Below, piece by piece: positions 24,207-36,332 of a stretch of 64,000 bases of DNA; within the stretch, counting starts at the first letter, position 1; every line of letters begins with the position of its first letter. The notes beneath the pieces were generated by a model that made no database searches, had not been told where the DNA came from, and saw only the letters and a list, made by a program, of their open reading frames with translations. The position numbers and the translations under genes are program-made. Origin of the DNA: Armillaria gallica (taxonomy: Eukaryota > Basidiomycota > Agaricomycetes > Agaricales > Physalacriaceae); the NCBI GenBank assembly GCA_037576215.1, contig JBANDB010000007.1, positions 5,177,001-5,241,000 of the forward strand. The letters run 5' to 3'.

Positions 24207-25036
24207 CTCTCCAGTGATCTAGTCGCTGCTATCGATGAAGTGTGAAGCCTTCAAGTATCTCTCTGGTGTCCCAGGTATATGTGATAAATATTTGGGTTCC
24301 CTGAAGATGAGCAGGATAGTGACCGACAGTAGTGGTGGTTCGAACACAAAAGAAAAGATCCGGCCCGGCCAACCGGCCTCACTTTTGATTGAAATTTGAT
24401 CTATCGATTTCCTGGGAGTCCTGGGAGGTCACTGCGACCGATGCGATGCTGCCTCATCTGTAGCATTCTTGCCCGTTACTACTATACAAGCAGTGGCCTG
24501 ATATAATTTTAAGAATGATTACTGTCGTTGTAACCCTCTCCCCCCTCACCCCCATCGTGGAGGGTATCTACTACTATGTTACCTACCGTTCCTTTCGTAT
24601 CGTTACTCTGCAGTGAGATTAGTTTATTCGGCATTGTTCATACGTACGCCATCGGGGTCCCTCCCAATTTGCTGGTATGTAGGTAGGTCGCCATAGTCGT
24701 CCCCCTAATAGGGATCACTTGCTAGTGCGACCATTACTACTTAGAATTGTACTTTGAACCATAAATGAGGTCCGACGGCTTATCCTATGGTTTGACACAC
24801 TTAGGTCTGCTTGTAATCGATACTAATCATTGGGGTTCCCAATATGATACATGATGGCTGCCAACAGATTTCATGAATCTAAAAATCAAGTCATGAATGT
24901 TGATATCTACAAAGCAACCGAATCTCGTACTCAATGGGGTTCTCGGTAGATGGTAAAGCAGACATTAAACCTGTCTATAAGTATCTCGTCCTCGACATAT
25001 GATTCTACCTACTCGTCTTCGTGAAGTGAACGTAAA
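24207..25036. other. 0.8-kb intergenic interval
   Basis: Lies between the 5' end of the F-box relic and the 3' end of DUR3. AT-rich, with no frame of note and no recognised repeat; it presumably includes the DUR3 3' UTR and terminator. Confidence 0.5.
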
Positions 25037-28000
25037 TTAAGCAGGGAAAGAAGTCGAAGGAACATATTTTCCTCCGCCTTTCGAGAAAATATCCTACAAA
25101 AAAAACATGATCAGTCTCGCATTCAAGACCCAACAGCAGTAAGATATTGAGTACCTTGATAATGCCTCTGAAAATCATGATCAAAGCTTCCCGACTCTCC
25201 CACAACGGGTAAACAACCACAGCAAAGGCAGAGAAGAAAGTCCAAATGATACCGATGACAATCCACGCTGTCAACCCCGCGGTTCCATATATCGTCGAAG
25301 CGAAGAAGAGTGGTAGCGGTACTATTATAATCAAGATCAATAGCTTCATTGAATGAATGCGTGAGTTTCGGCACGAGGACGGGTAAAGGAGAATCTTGGC
25401 CTCACCAAAACCACCGATGACCAAGTGGCGAAATTAAATGCTTTCTTTAGTGCAGCCGGGTCGAGGTCTTCGTCGTCGATGCAAGCTTCGTGCGCTGAGG
25501 ACACATCCGGTGACTTCTCCTTGTGATCCATATCATCGCATGTAACTTCGTCCTTTGACTTTGATAAGCCCGGAATGCTCTCAGGCCGATTAAGCGAACG
25601 AATAATCTCGAAATCGAAGTTTTCAGGCCACTAGTTGGTTAAATTAGACGATACCGATTCGGATGAAAGAAGTGAACCCTACAATAAGAGAAGATACAGT
25701 TGCTATAATGCCTCCGACTCCGATAGATGCCAAATTCCCGGCTAGCATCTCATAATCACCTATTGAATTGGAGTGAGATTAATGATAGAATGACCTAGTC
25801 AATCCACACACCTCCGCTTGTCTAACGTCGCGTGAACGTTAGAGAATGTGCCAAAGAATAGAAAAGGAAGACTCACGGTGACATTAATGACACCGCCGTT
25901 AAGGCATGTGGTTGTTACAAGCCATGCGATGATTCCTGCGGCAAACCCAGCAATCGAACCAGCTATGCAGCCCCATTTATTGGCCTTATGCCATGTGATA
26001 CAAAGAGCGATGGGCACTACACCCGAACCAAGGATAACTCCCATGAAGGTCTAACAGGTGTTAATATTGATACTAGTAGTTAGAAAAGAGCGCACATAAA
26101 GCCATCCCATAGAGACACCGATGTAGAAGAAAATGAGCCCAGCCAATCCCATGATAAATGCATATACGGCAACCATTGCATGGCCGATCCTCAGAACTTG
26201 CTGCTCCGTCGCTTTGGGATTGAGATATTTCTAAAGCGGAGGTTAGCGATGCTATTATAAGCCACGGAAGAATAGAAACAGTAGAATCGGACCTTATAAA
26301 CGTCGTAAGTTAAGAGAGACGAGACTGCTATAAGTTCGGCTGAAGTTGCCGACGTAACAGCAAGGAAAAGAAGGACCAGTAGAGCGGCAGCGCCCGACTT
26401 TCCAAGGAGGGCTGAAGCTGCAGCTGCAGCTGGTAAACCGGCAGAAACGTCTGCCGCTGTTAAAACTTTCATATCTGGATCGCCAGTCAAAGCGACTGCT
26501 GAAGACCTAGGGTGGTAGCCAAGGTAAAAGGGATGGCAAACCTGCAAATGTATCACTTAGAAATTTCTCTTAGCCTAATAAGAAGCACCGACCAAGCCAG
26601 TCCTCCTAATAAATAAGCCTTCACAGTACTCGCAGGTCTGCTAGCAATGGCGCGCTGCCAATACGCCTGGTCTTGGAACACTGTTGCAAAATTACCTATG
26701 ATGTTGATGACACCAAAAATGAGCCCGTTCTTTGACCTCAGAGTCACGTAGGATCCATGAGCATTCCCTGAGACCGGATGCAACATGGCTGCCGAGGTGA
26801 GAAGCTCATGCATCTTCGCCGGGCTTCCGATTTTGTCACTCGTTGCATAGACGGTGAAGACGAACGTCTGGGAAACGGTTCAGCCATGGAAACAAACAAT
26901 GCGAATCTAGTAGAGAACGCTGTCATACCAGGATGATGGCAAACAGGACAGTTGTATGGGTGCTAAAAGATAATTAGATGCGTGTGTCGGATAACCATAA
27001 CGAGACGCGTACTAATCACATAAAAGCGTTGATCGCATTCCTCCGACAACAACATAGATTGCCACACCGAGGGGGATCAAGAAGCAAGCCTAATGACGTT
27101 GTCAATGCATGGTTTTTTACGTGTAAAGGTTCTAACTGCTTACGGCGAGTGTGTTCATGCCAGTAAGATCAGTGACAGTAGCACTTCCGCCGAGAATGAG
27201 CATGGAGCTCACGATGATATTCGTAGCGAGCCTTCAAAACCGCATGAGCATACAAGTCGGCGAGAGAATCTACGGAAGATACCCGAAGAACATAAAGACG
27301 AGGTGAGCCGTCTTTCCCCATCGAGCACCCACAATCTCGAGCCATGTGTGCGCGTACGGCGCGTTGAGTTTAAGTTTGGCCGCCAACTGTGTGGAAATGA
27401 AACAACGGAATATGAATGGAGCACGGTAAGAAAAAACACCGGAATTTACCATTGCAAACAGAAGGACTTGAATTGTGGCCCCGGCTGCGCAACATAGTAT
27501 TGCCAGTTAGTAAACCATTATTTACAGCCAGATTATGGAATTACTGACAAGCATACCAATACGGACCACTGATACCTAGTAGATGTCAACATTTGGCAGC
27601 AATCAGGGCCAATATTTTCGTACCGTATTTATACGCCACCGCTGAACTTTGAAGCTACAGAGAACATCAGCTCAAAACCAACCCCAGTACCTACAAAGAT
27701 CATAGAAACGTACCAGCGTCGCCGCCCACGTCCACTAAAAAACCGGTTCACACGATGGTCATCTTCGAAGTCTGCAGTGACTGAAGGAACAGTTGCACGT
27801 ACAGCAGAAACTATACCCGACGCTATCAACCCTGGTTTTACGCTTCGTGAAGCACTACTGAACTCTTCCGAGTTCTGCGGTGAAAAAGCGGTGTACCGGG
27901 CTTGAATTGCAGTCAACCCGACCATGAATGCGCTGAAAAACAGGCCAATGCCTGTTTTTCCACGTCTTGGCATTACTGCATCTCGAAGAGTATACTGAGA

Positions 28001-28125
28001 TAATGCCTACCGACAACCACTAAGAAGCATACAAAGATCGTGAGAACAGAAACGTGATTCTCATAGAAGTAGTAGTCACCTCCATAACCTGCTCCTTGTG
28101 GTAACACTTGTGTTCCATCCGACAT
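25037..28125 (-). CDS. DUR3: urea active transporter (sodium:solute symporter family)
   Basis: Plasma-membrane high-affinity urea (and polyamine) permease of the SSS family. Many introns, all on the minus strand. It starts [20 protein letters not shown], then a first membrane span. Recognised family blocks in order: [97 protein letters not shown] and [20 protein letters not shown]. About 15 membrane segments are expected for the family and many are visible. A cytosolic acidic loop ([19 protein letters not shown]) lies before the last membrane pair. Splicing the final intron gives the tail [16 protein letters not shown]. No disruption was seen. It is next to, but divergent from, the EMC8/9 gene. 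Confidence 0.93.
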
Positions 28126-28180
28126 TGTGAGAGACAAGTACCGGCGGCGGAGAAGTTGAGAACTGAGTGTAGGACCATTC

Positions 28181-28210
28181 TTATCTTTGCCTGTTCGATA
28201 AGCCGATAAC
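28181..28210. promoter_or_regulatory. cluster of three GATA-factor sites upstream of DUR3
   Basis: TTATCT (28181-28186, an AGATAA on the DUR3 strand), GATAAG (28197-28202) and GATAAC (28205-28210) lie 56-85 bp before the DUR3 start codon. Fungal urea permease genes are known targets of nitrogen-regulating GATA factors, so the sites fit, but their function is inferred. Confidence 0.55.
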
Positions 28211-28888
28211 GTTTAATTCAAAGCTTCGAGGCGCCGTGTGATGCATATGGTCTTCTTTTTGATAGCGTCCGTTTAGTCGCCGTTGATAACCAAAACCAGA
28301 TCGCCGCCGGAGTTCTCCTTTCGGTCCGGGATGCCGACATTGAAGGGATGGAGGATGGATGGGACATAGCCCGTACCCCAAAACGTTGTTTAGAGCAGCA
28401 TCGCATAACGCGGAGAAATAAATGGGAATAACCCGAGTAGCAGAAGTTCTGATTTTCCTTCCCCAACAAAATCATCAGAAATCGTTACTTCAATGTAAAT
28501 GATATGCAAGCAAAATTGTTATAGGAAGAATGACATCAGCGCGGGCCTCCGATGCTCCGTTGTGAGTCACATTGTGAGTTTCAGGAATGCAAATCCCTGA
28601 CCCCTCAGGCTCCGTTCGATTCTGATCGAATGAATAACTCCCACCATTCATTTAAGTAATTGTCTCGTTATCACGGCGCAAAACTCACTATTTTTCAATA
28701 TTTACAAGTAGCTCCATTCATGTATGACACACTCCTCAAGTTTCAAGCCCAAGCCTCAGGGACTGACAGGACAAGTTCAAGTTGCTCGCCGTTGACTTTT
28801 CATTGGGCACGTGACCGCGATTTCGTGACTGTGGGAATTATATCCTTCTTTGAGAATACACTGCCCAGCCTCTCGAATATGATCTACC

Positions 28889-29696
28889 ATGGCTTCCTAC
28901 GTTATTTCATCGCGGGCCTACTTCAAGATATTCTTTCATGCTGCCAAGCACCCACATCAACCCGTTAATGGTGTACTGGTTGGCAAGGAGGAAGCAGGAA
29001 TCGTAACCATCGTCGATATTATCCCTCTTCTGCACCACTGGACAAGTCTAAGCCCTATGATGGAGATTGGTTTGGATTTGGTACGTTTGCCTGTCTCTCT
29101 ATCTTGTAATCGTCTGACCTTGAGCTTACAGGCAGGAAGGACCGCAGAATCCATGCAAATGAAGCTGGTTGGGTACTATCAAGCATCTGAACGGATAGAC
29201 GATACCGCGCTGGCCCCAGTCGGTGAAAAGATTGCTTCAAAAGTGAAGGAAGGCTTCGGTGCGGCTGTTGCCTTCGTGGTGCGTGTTTATTTCCTGGCCC
29301 ACATCGCTTTCTCAGCGATGATGTCCAGATCGACGGCAACAAGTTGGGTACAGGCGATGCTGCCCTCGTCGTGCGTGCTATTCAGCTTTGATTACGGGCT
29401 CCATCATGACTGATTCCTGTGAAGCCATACGTCTCGCAAGGATCATCTTGGCGATGTAATCCTACAGATCTCGCGCCTGGTTCTCTATTCCAGCTAGCTT
29501 CAGCCGATTTACCTGCTCGAGCGGTCAAGCTCGTCAAGGAACGACGCTTGCATCAGAAGTTTGGCGATTTCGATGACCATCTTGAAGATGTGACTATAGG
29601 TATGTGTGCTAGACTAGTGTCTACTGCTGTAGTTGACCCTACTGGTACTTAGATTGGTTGAAAAACAAGGATTGCCTACCTCCCGATGTTTTGTAG
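28889..29696 (+). CDS. EMC8: ER membrane protein complex subunit 8/9 homolog
   Basis: MPN-fold (UPF0172) subunit of the ER membrane protein complex, which inserts tail-anchored and multi-pass proteins. Exon 1 (28889-29080) reads MASYVISSRAYFKIFFHAAK then NGVLVGKE; exon 2 (29132-29278) has MKLVGYYQASERIDDTAL. The next intron must run to the acceptor at GTCCAG (about 29328), giving AFVIDGNKLGTG, because the nearer AG makes a stop. A later exon ends with the family motif GDFDDHLEDV, and the last exon gives DWLKNKDCLPPDVL. Expected length is about 200 residues, normal for the family. Like other EMC8/9 proteins it lacks the metalloprotease JAMM His pair, consistent with a structural role. Confidence 0.88.
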
Positions 29697-31292
29697 GCAG
29701 TAACAAGCTCATGCTGCCATTCTATCATATCCGGTCCTGTTCGTGGCGATCAATAGGATGGCAACTGGAAGGCTTCCTTTGGACCAGGTTAGCCACTCGT
29801 AATTTGCCCCGTACTGAAATACCATCAAGTTGCCTACTCTCCCATGGCCAGTCCCTTTCTCTGTTCTCAGGTCTTCAATCACTTCCGATGCGACAATTGC
29901 CTTCTCCTTCTTGTGTCTGTGGCCACGGCATCATTGTCTACTTTTTGTGTAAATCCTCCGTCCTTGAAATCAGCATATGTTACTACTGTTCCCGAACTTC
30001 GCAGATCACGCAGCATTTGAGCTCCCTTCCAAAAGAACCAAGAAACGGACGCCACCCGCCATCGCAGTGGTCTTGCGTATGCCATTGATCCTGGTACTTC
30101 AATACACAGTTCTGACACCATTTACTCGCCACTCACTCACGGGAAAAGTTGATGAGTCTTTCTACTGTCCAGTGTCCAGGTCCTTCCACCATGGACTTCT
30201 TTGGATTCGAAAGCCACGATTTCTGCTATGTGAATGTGTGTGAACGATGTCGCATTAAGTCCACTTCGCTGTTTTCTAACCAGCAGCTGCTGATTATCTG
30301 TATAGGGAATATGACCACATATCCGGGACGAATGTCGTCGAGAGACGTCGCCCGGCCACTACAGCAGAATGCTGGGTACTATGGAGGTTCTACTGGTTCT
30401 CCACGGTGATACTCGGCCTGCCACTTAGGCTTCGCAGCTTACAAGTCGGCGGTACTATCTTACTGCTGAGACTAACCATGGCATCCGCTGTCAGGCTTGC
30501 GAATTCTGTAAGATTCCGTACCGTACTGGTTTACCTATATCAAGCTGTGCGATAGAGTCACATTACTTATTCCACAACGGCATTCTCTGGCATTCTTCTC
30601 CTCCTTGACAGGTCTGCCAAGAATCGGCAGCCTCAATTTGATCAGTTCCCCCGCGGAGCTGAGGAGACGTGAAAGATTTATGGGGTTTTGTCTAGTTCAA
30701 ATCAACTCGCTCAGAGCAGAATGACTGAGGAAGTCGCTAGGATATGCTGAGACTTACTTACTGGACTTACCCGGCAACACGCAACCTTCATGTTTCGGGA
30801 GCTTCCTGTGCCTTGGCAAGAAGCAGAGCTTGCCCCTTACACGTACACTACCAAAATTAGCATTCATAGCCTTTGTTGGATAGATGGGCCTGATTCCTTG
30901 CCATGGAAGCACCGTCGTGATGCACTCAGCCTCTCTGGGCGCCCAGCTCAAGGACGGGCTCACGTCTTTCACTCATCACCCATCTTCACGGAAGTTCACG
31001 CTCGTCCTTTAACTTCACGTTTTTTTTCTCTAAAACATACCGATCCTGAAACCGGGTGTATCCATCTCCTTTCCGTCATTGATCGTAGTAATTTCAATTT
31101 TCGAGTCATCAGCGGGCGGGATGGCAACTGCAGCACCTCTTGATACTGTCGTGCATGTGCGCTTGAATTATCCACTCCTTTGCAGAACACCATGGGTCTC
31201 GAAGACTCTGACATCTTTCTTTTCCAGCGAGCCGACACTTTCAGCCACAAAGGTTTCAGTGTACCCGATCCGTGCGTGCGCCTTATTAATAA
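29697..31292. other. 1.6-kb interval with unresolved coding-like stretches
   Basis: Both strands are partly open and I could not settle a gene. On the minus strand, from about 30790 down to 29880, pieces look exonic: MKVACCRLRGGTDQIEAADS next to a perfect GTAAGT donor, AKPKWQAEYHRGEPVEPP, a TAG, then YPAFCCSGRATSLDDIRPGY, and later VEGPGHWTVERLINF followed by a GTGAGT donor and SMAYARPLRWRVASVSWFF. The TAG has no good splice around it. On the plus strand 30149-30409 is also open. The 3' end of EMC8 and the bestrophin promoter must also fall in this interval. Confidence 0.3.
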
Positions 31293-33495
31293 ATAACCAC
31301 AATAACGGCGTTAACGAAGGTTTCAACCAGTTTTGCACCCAGACAATCGCCTCGAGGGACTTTCGTGAGCGCTGTGCTCGCCACAGCACTGTTCCGATGC
31401 TGGCACATTCTGATATTCTTCTCTGCATGGGGAACGCTTATCACCATCCTTAATCACCAGGGCCATGAGCTTTACTTCGCGTCGACGCTCCTCACTGTGT
31501 TGGTCTATTATAACACACTGCTTGATCCGACATTTATTATAACTCATGTCGGTTCCATAGGGTCGGTACCGTGCTTGGTTTCGTCATTTCTTATCGTACA
31601 ACTTCTTCGTTCGAACGATACAACGAGGGCCGGCGGCTATGGTCACAGATTATTTTAGCAAGCCGGACTTTTGCTCGAACGGTGTGGTTCCATATACCAG
31701 GTGCCTATCAACCATTTCTTGTCCCGGGCTTTTCTTAACTCATTGACAACAGATCCGCCTGCGACGGAATCTGCTTCTGCAGAGGAACTCAAGGCACGGG
31801 CAATGGTGGAGAAAAAGACCGCCATCAATCTCCTCGAGGCATATGCTGTAGCCATCAAGCATTACCTGCGTGGGGAAGATGGAATTTACTACAAGTATGT
31901 CCATTTCAGTCGCGTTTTTTTCGCGTCTAAGTGTTTTTTTTGAATTCCAGAGACTTGTACTACCTTGTCAAATTCCTTCCCGCCTATGCGCTCCCTCCAG
32001 GTATTCCCTCTCATCCGGACCAGAAGCAATTGGATGAAGGACATTCCCTCGCTCCGACGGATTCCCCTGTGCGACCGACAGCCAACGGCAATCGCCAGTC
32101 CTTAGATCCCTCCGGCGGCAACCTACTGCATCACAGAACCTCGGTATCATCCGCGTCGTCACCAGCAGGTCTACCCTTACCAGCGACAAGCCCGATCTCC
32201 AAGAAACCAGTGTTTTTGGAGGCTTGGAGGAGCCCAGAACCCAAGGGACATCACGCGGACCCGCACAAAGATAAGATGATATTGAACAAGGCCGACGAAG
32301 CATACCTACTACCCGCTAGTATGCCTCCAAAATATCACTTGTTCGATCTGTTCCCGTTCTCGTTATTCATCCAGCTTCTTACCAAGCGGGGTAAAGAAAT
32401 CAAGGGCAAGAAGGCAGCCAGGATAAGGGCTAAGATGAGGGACAGAGGTGTCTCACACAATCTGCCGCTAGAAATATCCCTGTATCTCGTAAGCATCGCC
32501 GATGACCATACCAGCTGAACATCACAATTGACAAACCGTTCAGAGCTCATATATATCGGCGCTCCAAATACGGAAAACGATGGATGTACCCACGACAAGT
32601 AAATATCTATATTTTTATTTCTGGGAACTTTTGGTTGACATATGCATGCGACAGACACACTGCTGGCGGCGCTCAATCAGCTTGTTGACAGTCTTACCGG
32701 TCTCGAACGTATTCTCACGACACCCATCCCTTTCTCGTCAGTGCATTGTGTCCCATGATGATATTCTCCTCGTGTCGCTCAACTGAAATTTAATTCAGTT
32801 ACTCCATTCACCTCTGGGTGGTAACAATCCTGTATAATTTGTGTTTGGTGAGATCCGTTGCTTTGTGTAGGAGCTTGACTTAACGCCGCCACCACTTTAG
32901 CCGTTCCAAATCTGGCAGCCCTTGGGGTGGATCACTATTCCAGCCTCTTCGATTCTGGTGCGTCGGCGTCCTTTTCACCCGTATCGCATCAACATGTGAT
33001 GTACTGTAACCTCGACCTCATATTCCCCCCATAGAGCTTTATATTCTTCGGGTTCCTGGTGGCTGGGGAAGAAATAGAGAGTACGCCTCTGAAGCTTTGC
33101 CTATCTCGTGATAAGTTAGACTGAAGTTTTTTCTGATCAGATCCCTTCGGATATGACAAGAACGACCTGGTAACGACTAGCCTCCCCAGATGAAACGTAC
33201 TTGCACATCACTCACCTGCGCCTCCACAGAACATGGATCATTTCACTTCGAACATCATTCGTCAGCACCCGTTCTACTGCTCCAAGGGCTTCCGAAGAGA
33301 CTAATTCTACTCTTTATAGGCAACGAACTCAGGGCCATTACCTCGGCGGCGGCGCCAGATCCTGCTCGTTGGGCCTTTGCGCCGGAAAACGATCTACTGT
33401 TTGCCACGAATTATGATAAGGACGAACGGGTATCACCGGAGGAGTGGACACGAAGAGGATCTGCACAGATGCAGGCTGCCGCAAGTTTTATCTAA
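31293..33495 (+). CDS. bestrophin-family anion channel (5' end unresolved)
   Basis: Bestrophin/UPF0187 chloride channel-like membrane protein. The first recognisable exon contains ALFRCWHILIFFSAWGTLIT, the first membrane helix. After an intron ending at about 31560, the hallmark block VLGFVISYRTTSSFERYNEG continues with RRLWSQIILASRTFARTVWF. Further exons give EKKTAINLLEAYAVAIKHYL, DLYYLVKFLPAYALPPG, a long Ser/Pro-rich cytosolic insert, and PKYHLFDLFPFSLFIQLL. The late helix LCLPFQIWQPLGWITIPA precedes IFFGFLVAGEEIENPFGYDK, where the acidic cluster fits the Ca2+-clasp region. The last exon ends ASFI at 33495. The frame is open only from 31293 and no in-frame Met precedes the first helix, so an upstream exon is missing from this call. 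Confidence 0.82.
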
Positions 33496-33756
33496 TGATA
33501 TTTCCGTTTGGGGACCCGGCGCAATAGACATTGAAAGACCAAGTGATCCTGGAGGTCAGGACTTTACAAAAAGTTAACGTCACTAACTACGTTTTGGACT
33601 TGCATAATTTTACACTGCACATATAGATGCCTCCAATCGCCTGCATATTTTATAGAGTACTTACATTGTCGTTACATTTTTTTGTTGGACTCGACTCGAG
33701 TCGACGGTATCGTAATCCCAAAATGGCAATCTTCCTCTGACTCGGCAAATTTTGTT

Positions 33757-33843
33757 ATGAGGCTTGGTTATCGTCTTCCATCTATTCAATTTCTGCCATC
33801 GTACACCCACCGGTATCATCATATCCATCGCAGTAATTCCGAC
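33757..33843 (+). promoter_or_regulatory. in-frame upstream AUG giving a presequence-like extension of GlyRS
   Basis: An ATG at 33757 is in frame with the main GlyRS start at 33844, with no stop between. It would add 29 residues starting MRLGYRLPSIQFLPS and rich in Arg, His, Ser and Tyr, with the only acidic residue at the very end. That composition is typical of a mitochondrial targeting sequence. Dual-localised GlyRS made from one gene by alternative starts is known in yeast and animals. Confidence 0.55.
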
Positions 33844-36332
33844 ATGACAACGGTGAACAAGACTACCCATCCGTTCGACAAGACGCAGCTGGAAGCTCTG
33901 CTGAGCAGGAGATTTTTCTACGCGCCTGCATTTGAGATCTACGGTGGTACGTGGCATGCGATACTGCTGGATATAAACAGTTCTGAAGGTTCGTTGTAGG
34001 CGTTGCTGGATTGTACGACTATGGCCCACCTGGCTCGGCCCTGCAAGCCAACATAATATCTGAATGGCGGAAACACTTCATCGTAGAGGAATCAATGCTC
34101 GAACTGGATACCACCATAATGACACCTGCTCCCGTCTTCGAGACCTCTGGCCATGTGGCGCGATTTGCAGATTGGATGGTCAAGGACACGAAAACAGGCG
34201 ATGTGCTTCGAGCGGATCATTTGGTGAAAAATGTTCTGTCGGCACGGCTTGCGGACGACAACGAAGTTAGACTGGGTACACAGCAACCCCTAGATCCTGC
34301 GGCTGCAAAAAAGAAGAAGAAAGACAAGACGCCGCCCAAGGTTGCCTTGGATCCTGCCGTTGCGAAAGAATATGAAGTGATTCTGGCTCAGGTCTGTATT
34401 GTCATATCGGTTTGGCAGGCGAACTAACTAGCAAATCTGGAGACAGCTAGACAACTATTCTGGTCCAGAACTGGGTGAATTGTGCAAAAAATACAACATA
34501 CGGAATCCTGACACAGACAACGAGGTTGGAGAACCTCAGCAATTCAACTTGATGTTCGCGAGCAGTATCGGCCCGACCGGCCAGCATCCTGGGTGCGTCT
34601 AGCCCCTCCCTCCCAATGTTCTTTCTCCATCTCACCTCTCACTCTTCAGCTTCCTCCGGCCAGAGACAGCCCAGGGTCATTTCCTCAATTTCTCCCGTCT
34701 CCTCGATTTCAACAATGGTCGTGTTCCCTTCGCATCTGCTCAGATTGGTCGATCTTTCCGTAACGAAATCTCACCACGCGCTGGTCTTCTTCGTGTCCGA
34801 GAATTCACAATGGCCGAGATCGAGCACTATGTGGACCCTGAGGATAAGAGTCATGTTCGGTTCAAAGAGGTCCGCGATGTTATTCTCGTCCTCCTTGATC
34901 GTCATGTGCAAGCGAGCGGTCGTACTGAGGTGGTCGATATGAGTGTAGGCGAGGCCGTGGACAAGGGGATCATCGCTAACGAAACTCTTGGATACTTCAT
35001 GGCACGTATCTATCAATTCCTGCTCAAGATCGGTATCAACCGTTCGCGGCTGCGGTTTAGACAACATATGAGCAATGAGATGGCCCATTACGCCACCGAT
35101 TGTTGGGATGCGGAAATCCAGAACTCAACTGGCTGGACCGAGTGTGTGGGATGTGCAGATCGTGCTGCATATGATTTGACAGTGCACTCAAAGAAGACTG
35201 GACACCCCCTCGTTGTACGGCAGTACCTCAAGGAGCCGATTGTTACGGAGAAGCTCGTTGGAGACCTAAACAAAAAACTGGTTGGCAAGTCTTTCAAGCA
35301 GGATGCCGGCGGCCTGACGAAGCACATCGAATCCCTTGACAAACCGGAGCTCCTCAAGCTGAAGGAAGATCTGTCCAAAGGGTAAACAAAATTATATTCT
35401 CTGTTCCGTTCAATTATATGTTTTCTCACGTTTATTGCTTTAGTAACGTCAATATTGAAACCTCGGAGGGAAAGACGTTTGAGCTGTCCCCGGAGTTTTT
35501 AACTATCGAAAAAAAGACCTTCAAGCAAAACAGTTAGTACCGATTACCGGGAATCTCCATTGATTGGCTGATTGCATCACTATCAGTTCGTGAATATACT
35601 CCGAACGTCATTGAACCTTCCTTTGGTCTCGGACGTATCCTGTACACTTTGCTGGAACACAACTTTTGGAGCAGAGAACAGGATAAAGAGCGAGGGGTGC
35701 GCATCATTATTCATTAATTGAATCGAACGTTCATCTGACAACCCTTCGATGCAGGTACTATCTCTACCTGCTCTGGTAGCACCGACCAAGGTCCTTATCG
35801 TTCCCCTAAGTTCCCGAGAGGAATTTGATCCCATAGTTGCAGAAATCTGTACGTCTTCCCATGACGATTGCTCATGATGGGGTGACACTGACCCATGACA
35901 GCTGCTAAATTGCGTAGAGCGGGCGTGTTCTCCCGTGTCGATGACTCCAATGTATCTATAGGACGTCGTTACGCACGAAATGACGAGCTGGGAACACCGT
36001 ACGGAATCACTGTTGATTTTGCCTGTGAGTACTTCGCTACGTCATTTTTTCCGATTGGGAAAATCATCCCTCATGGTATGTTAAAACAGCCGTGCAAAAT
36101 AGGACTGTAACGTTGCGGTGAGTTCCCCGTCTCCTTCTTTGATACCAGGTACTGATTAACCTGTCTATCTGCCTTTGCTATGTTATTCAGCGAGAGAGAT
36201 ACCATGGATCAGAGGATTGGTTCGATGGACGAGGTGATTGCGGCTGTTACGGATTTGGTAGAGGGAACCATCGAGTGGCCTGAGGCTTGCCAGAAATTAC
36301 CTGCTTACGATGGCGTGCAAGCCGTCGATTAA
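33844..36332 (+). CDS. GRS1: glycyl-tRNA synthetase (class II)
   Basis: Charges tRNA-Gly with glycine in the cytosol and, probably through the upstream start, in mitochondria. It starts [20 protein letters not shown]. After one intron comes [17 protein letters not shown], then [13 protein letters not shown] lysine-rich insert (KKKKKDK) follows. Class II motif 2 is seen as [20 protein letters not shown] followed by EIEHY, and motif 3 as [18 protein letters not shown]. The C-terminal anticodon-binding domain starts [14 protein letters not shown], includes [20 protein letters not shown] and TPYGITVDF, and ends AYDGVQAVD. All joints are canonical short introns. Length and domain order match eukaryotic GlyRS. 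Confidence 0.95.
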
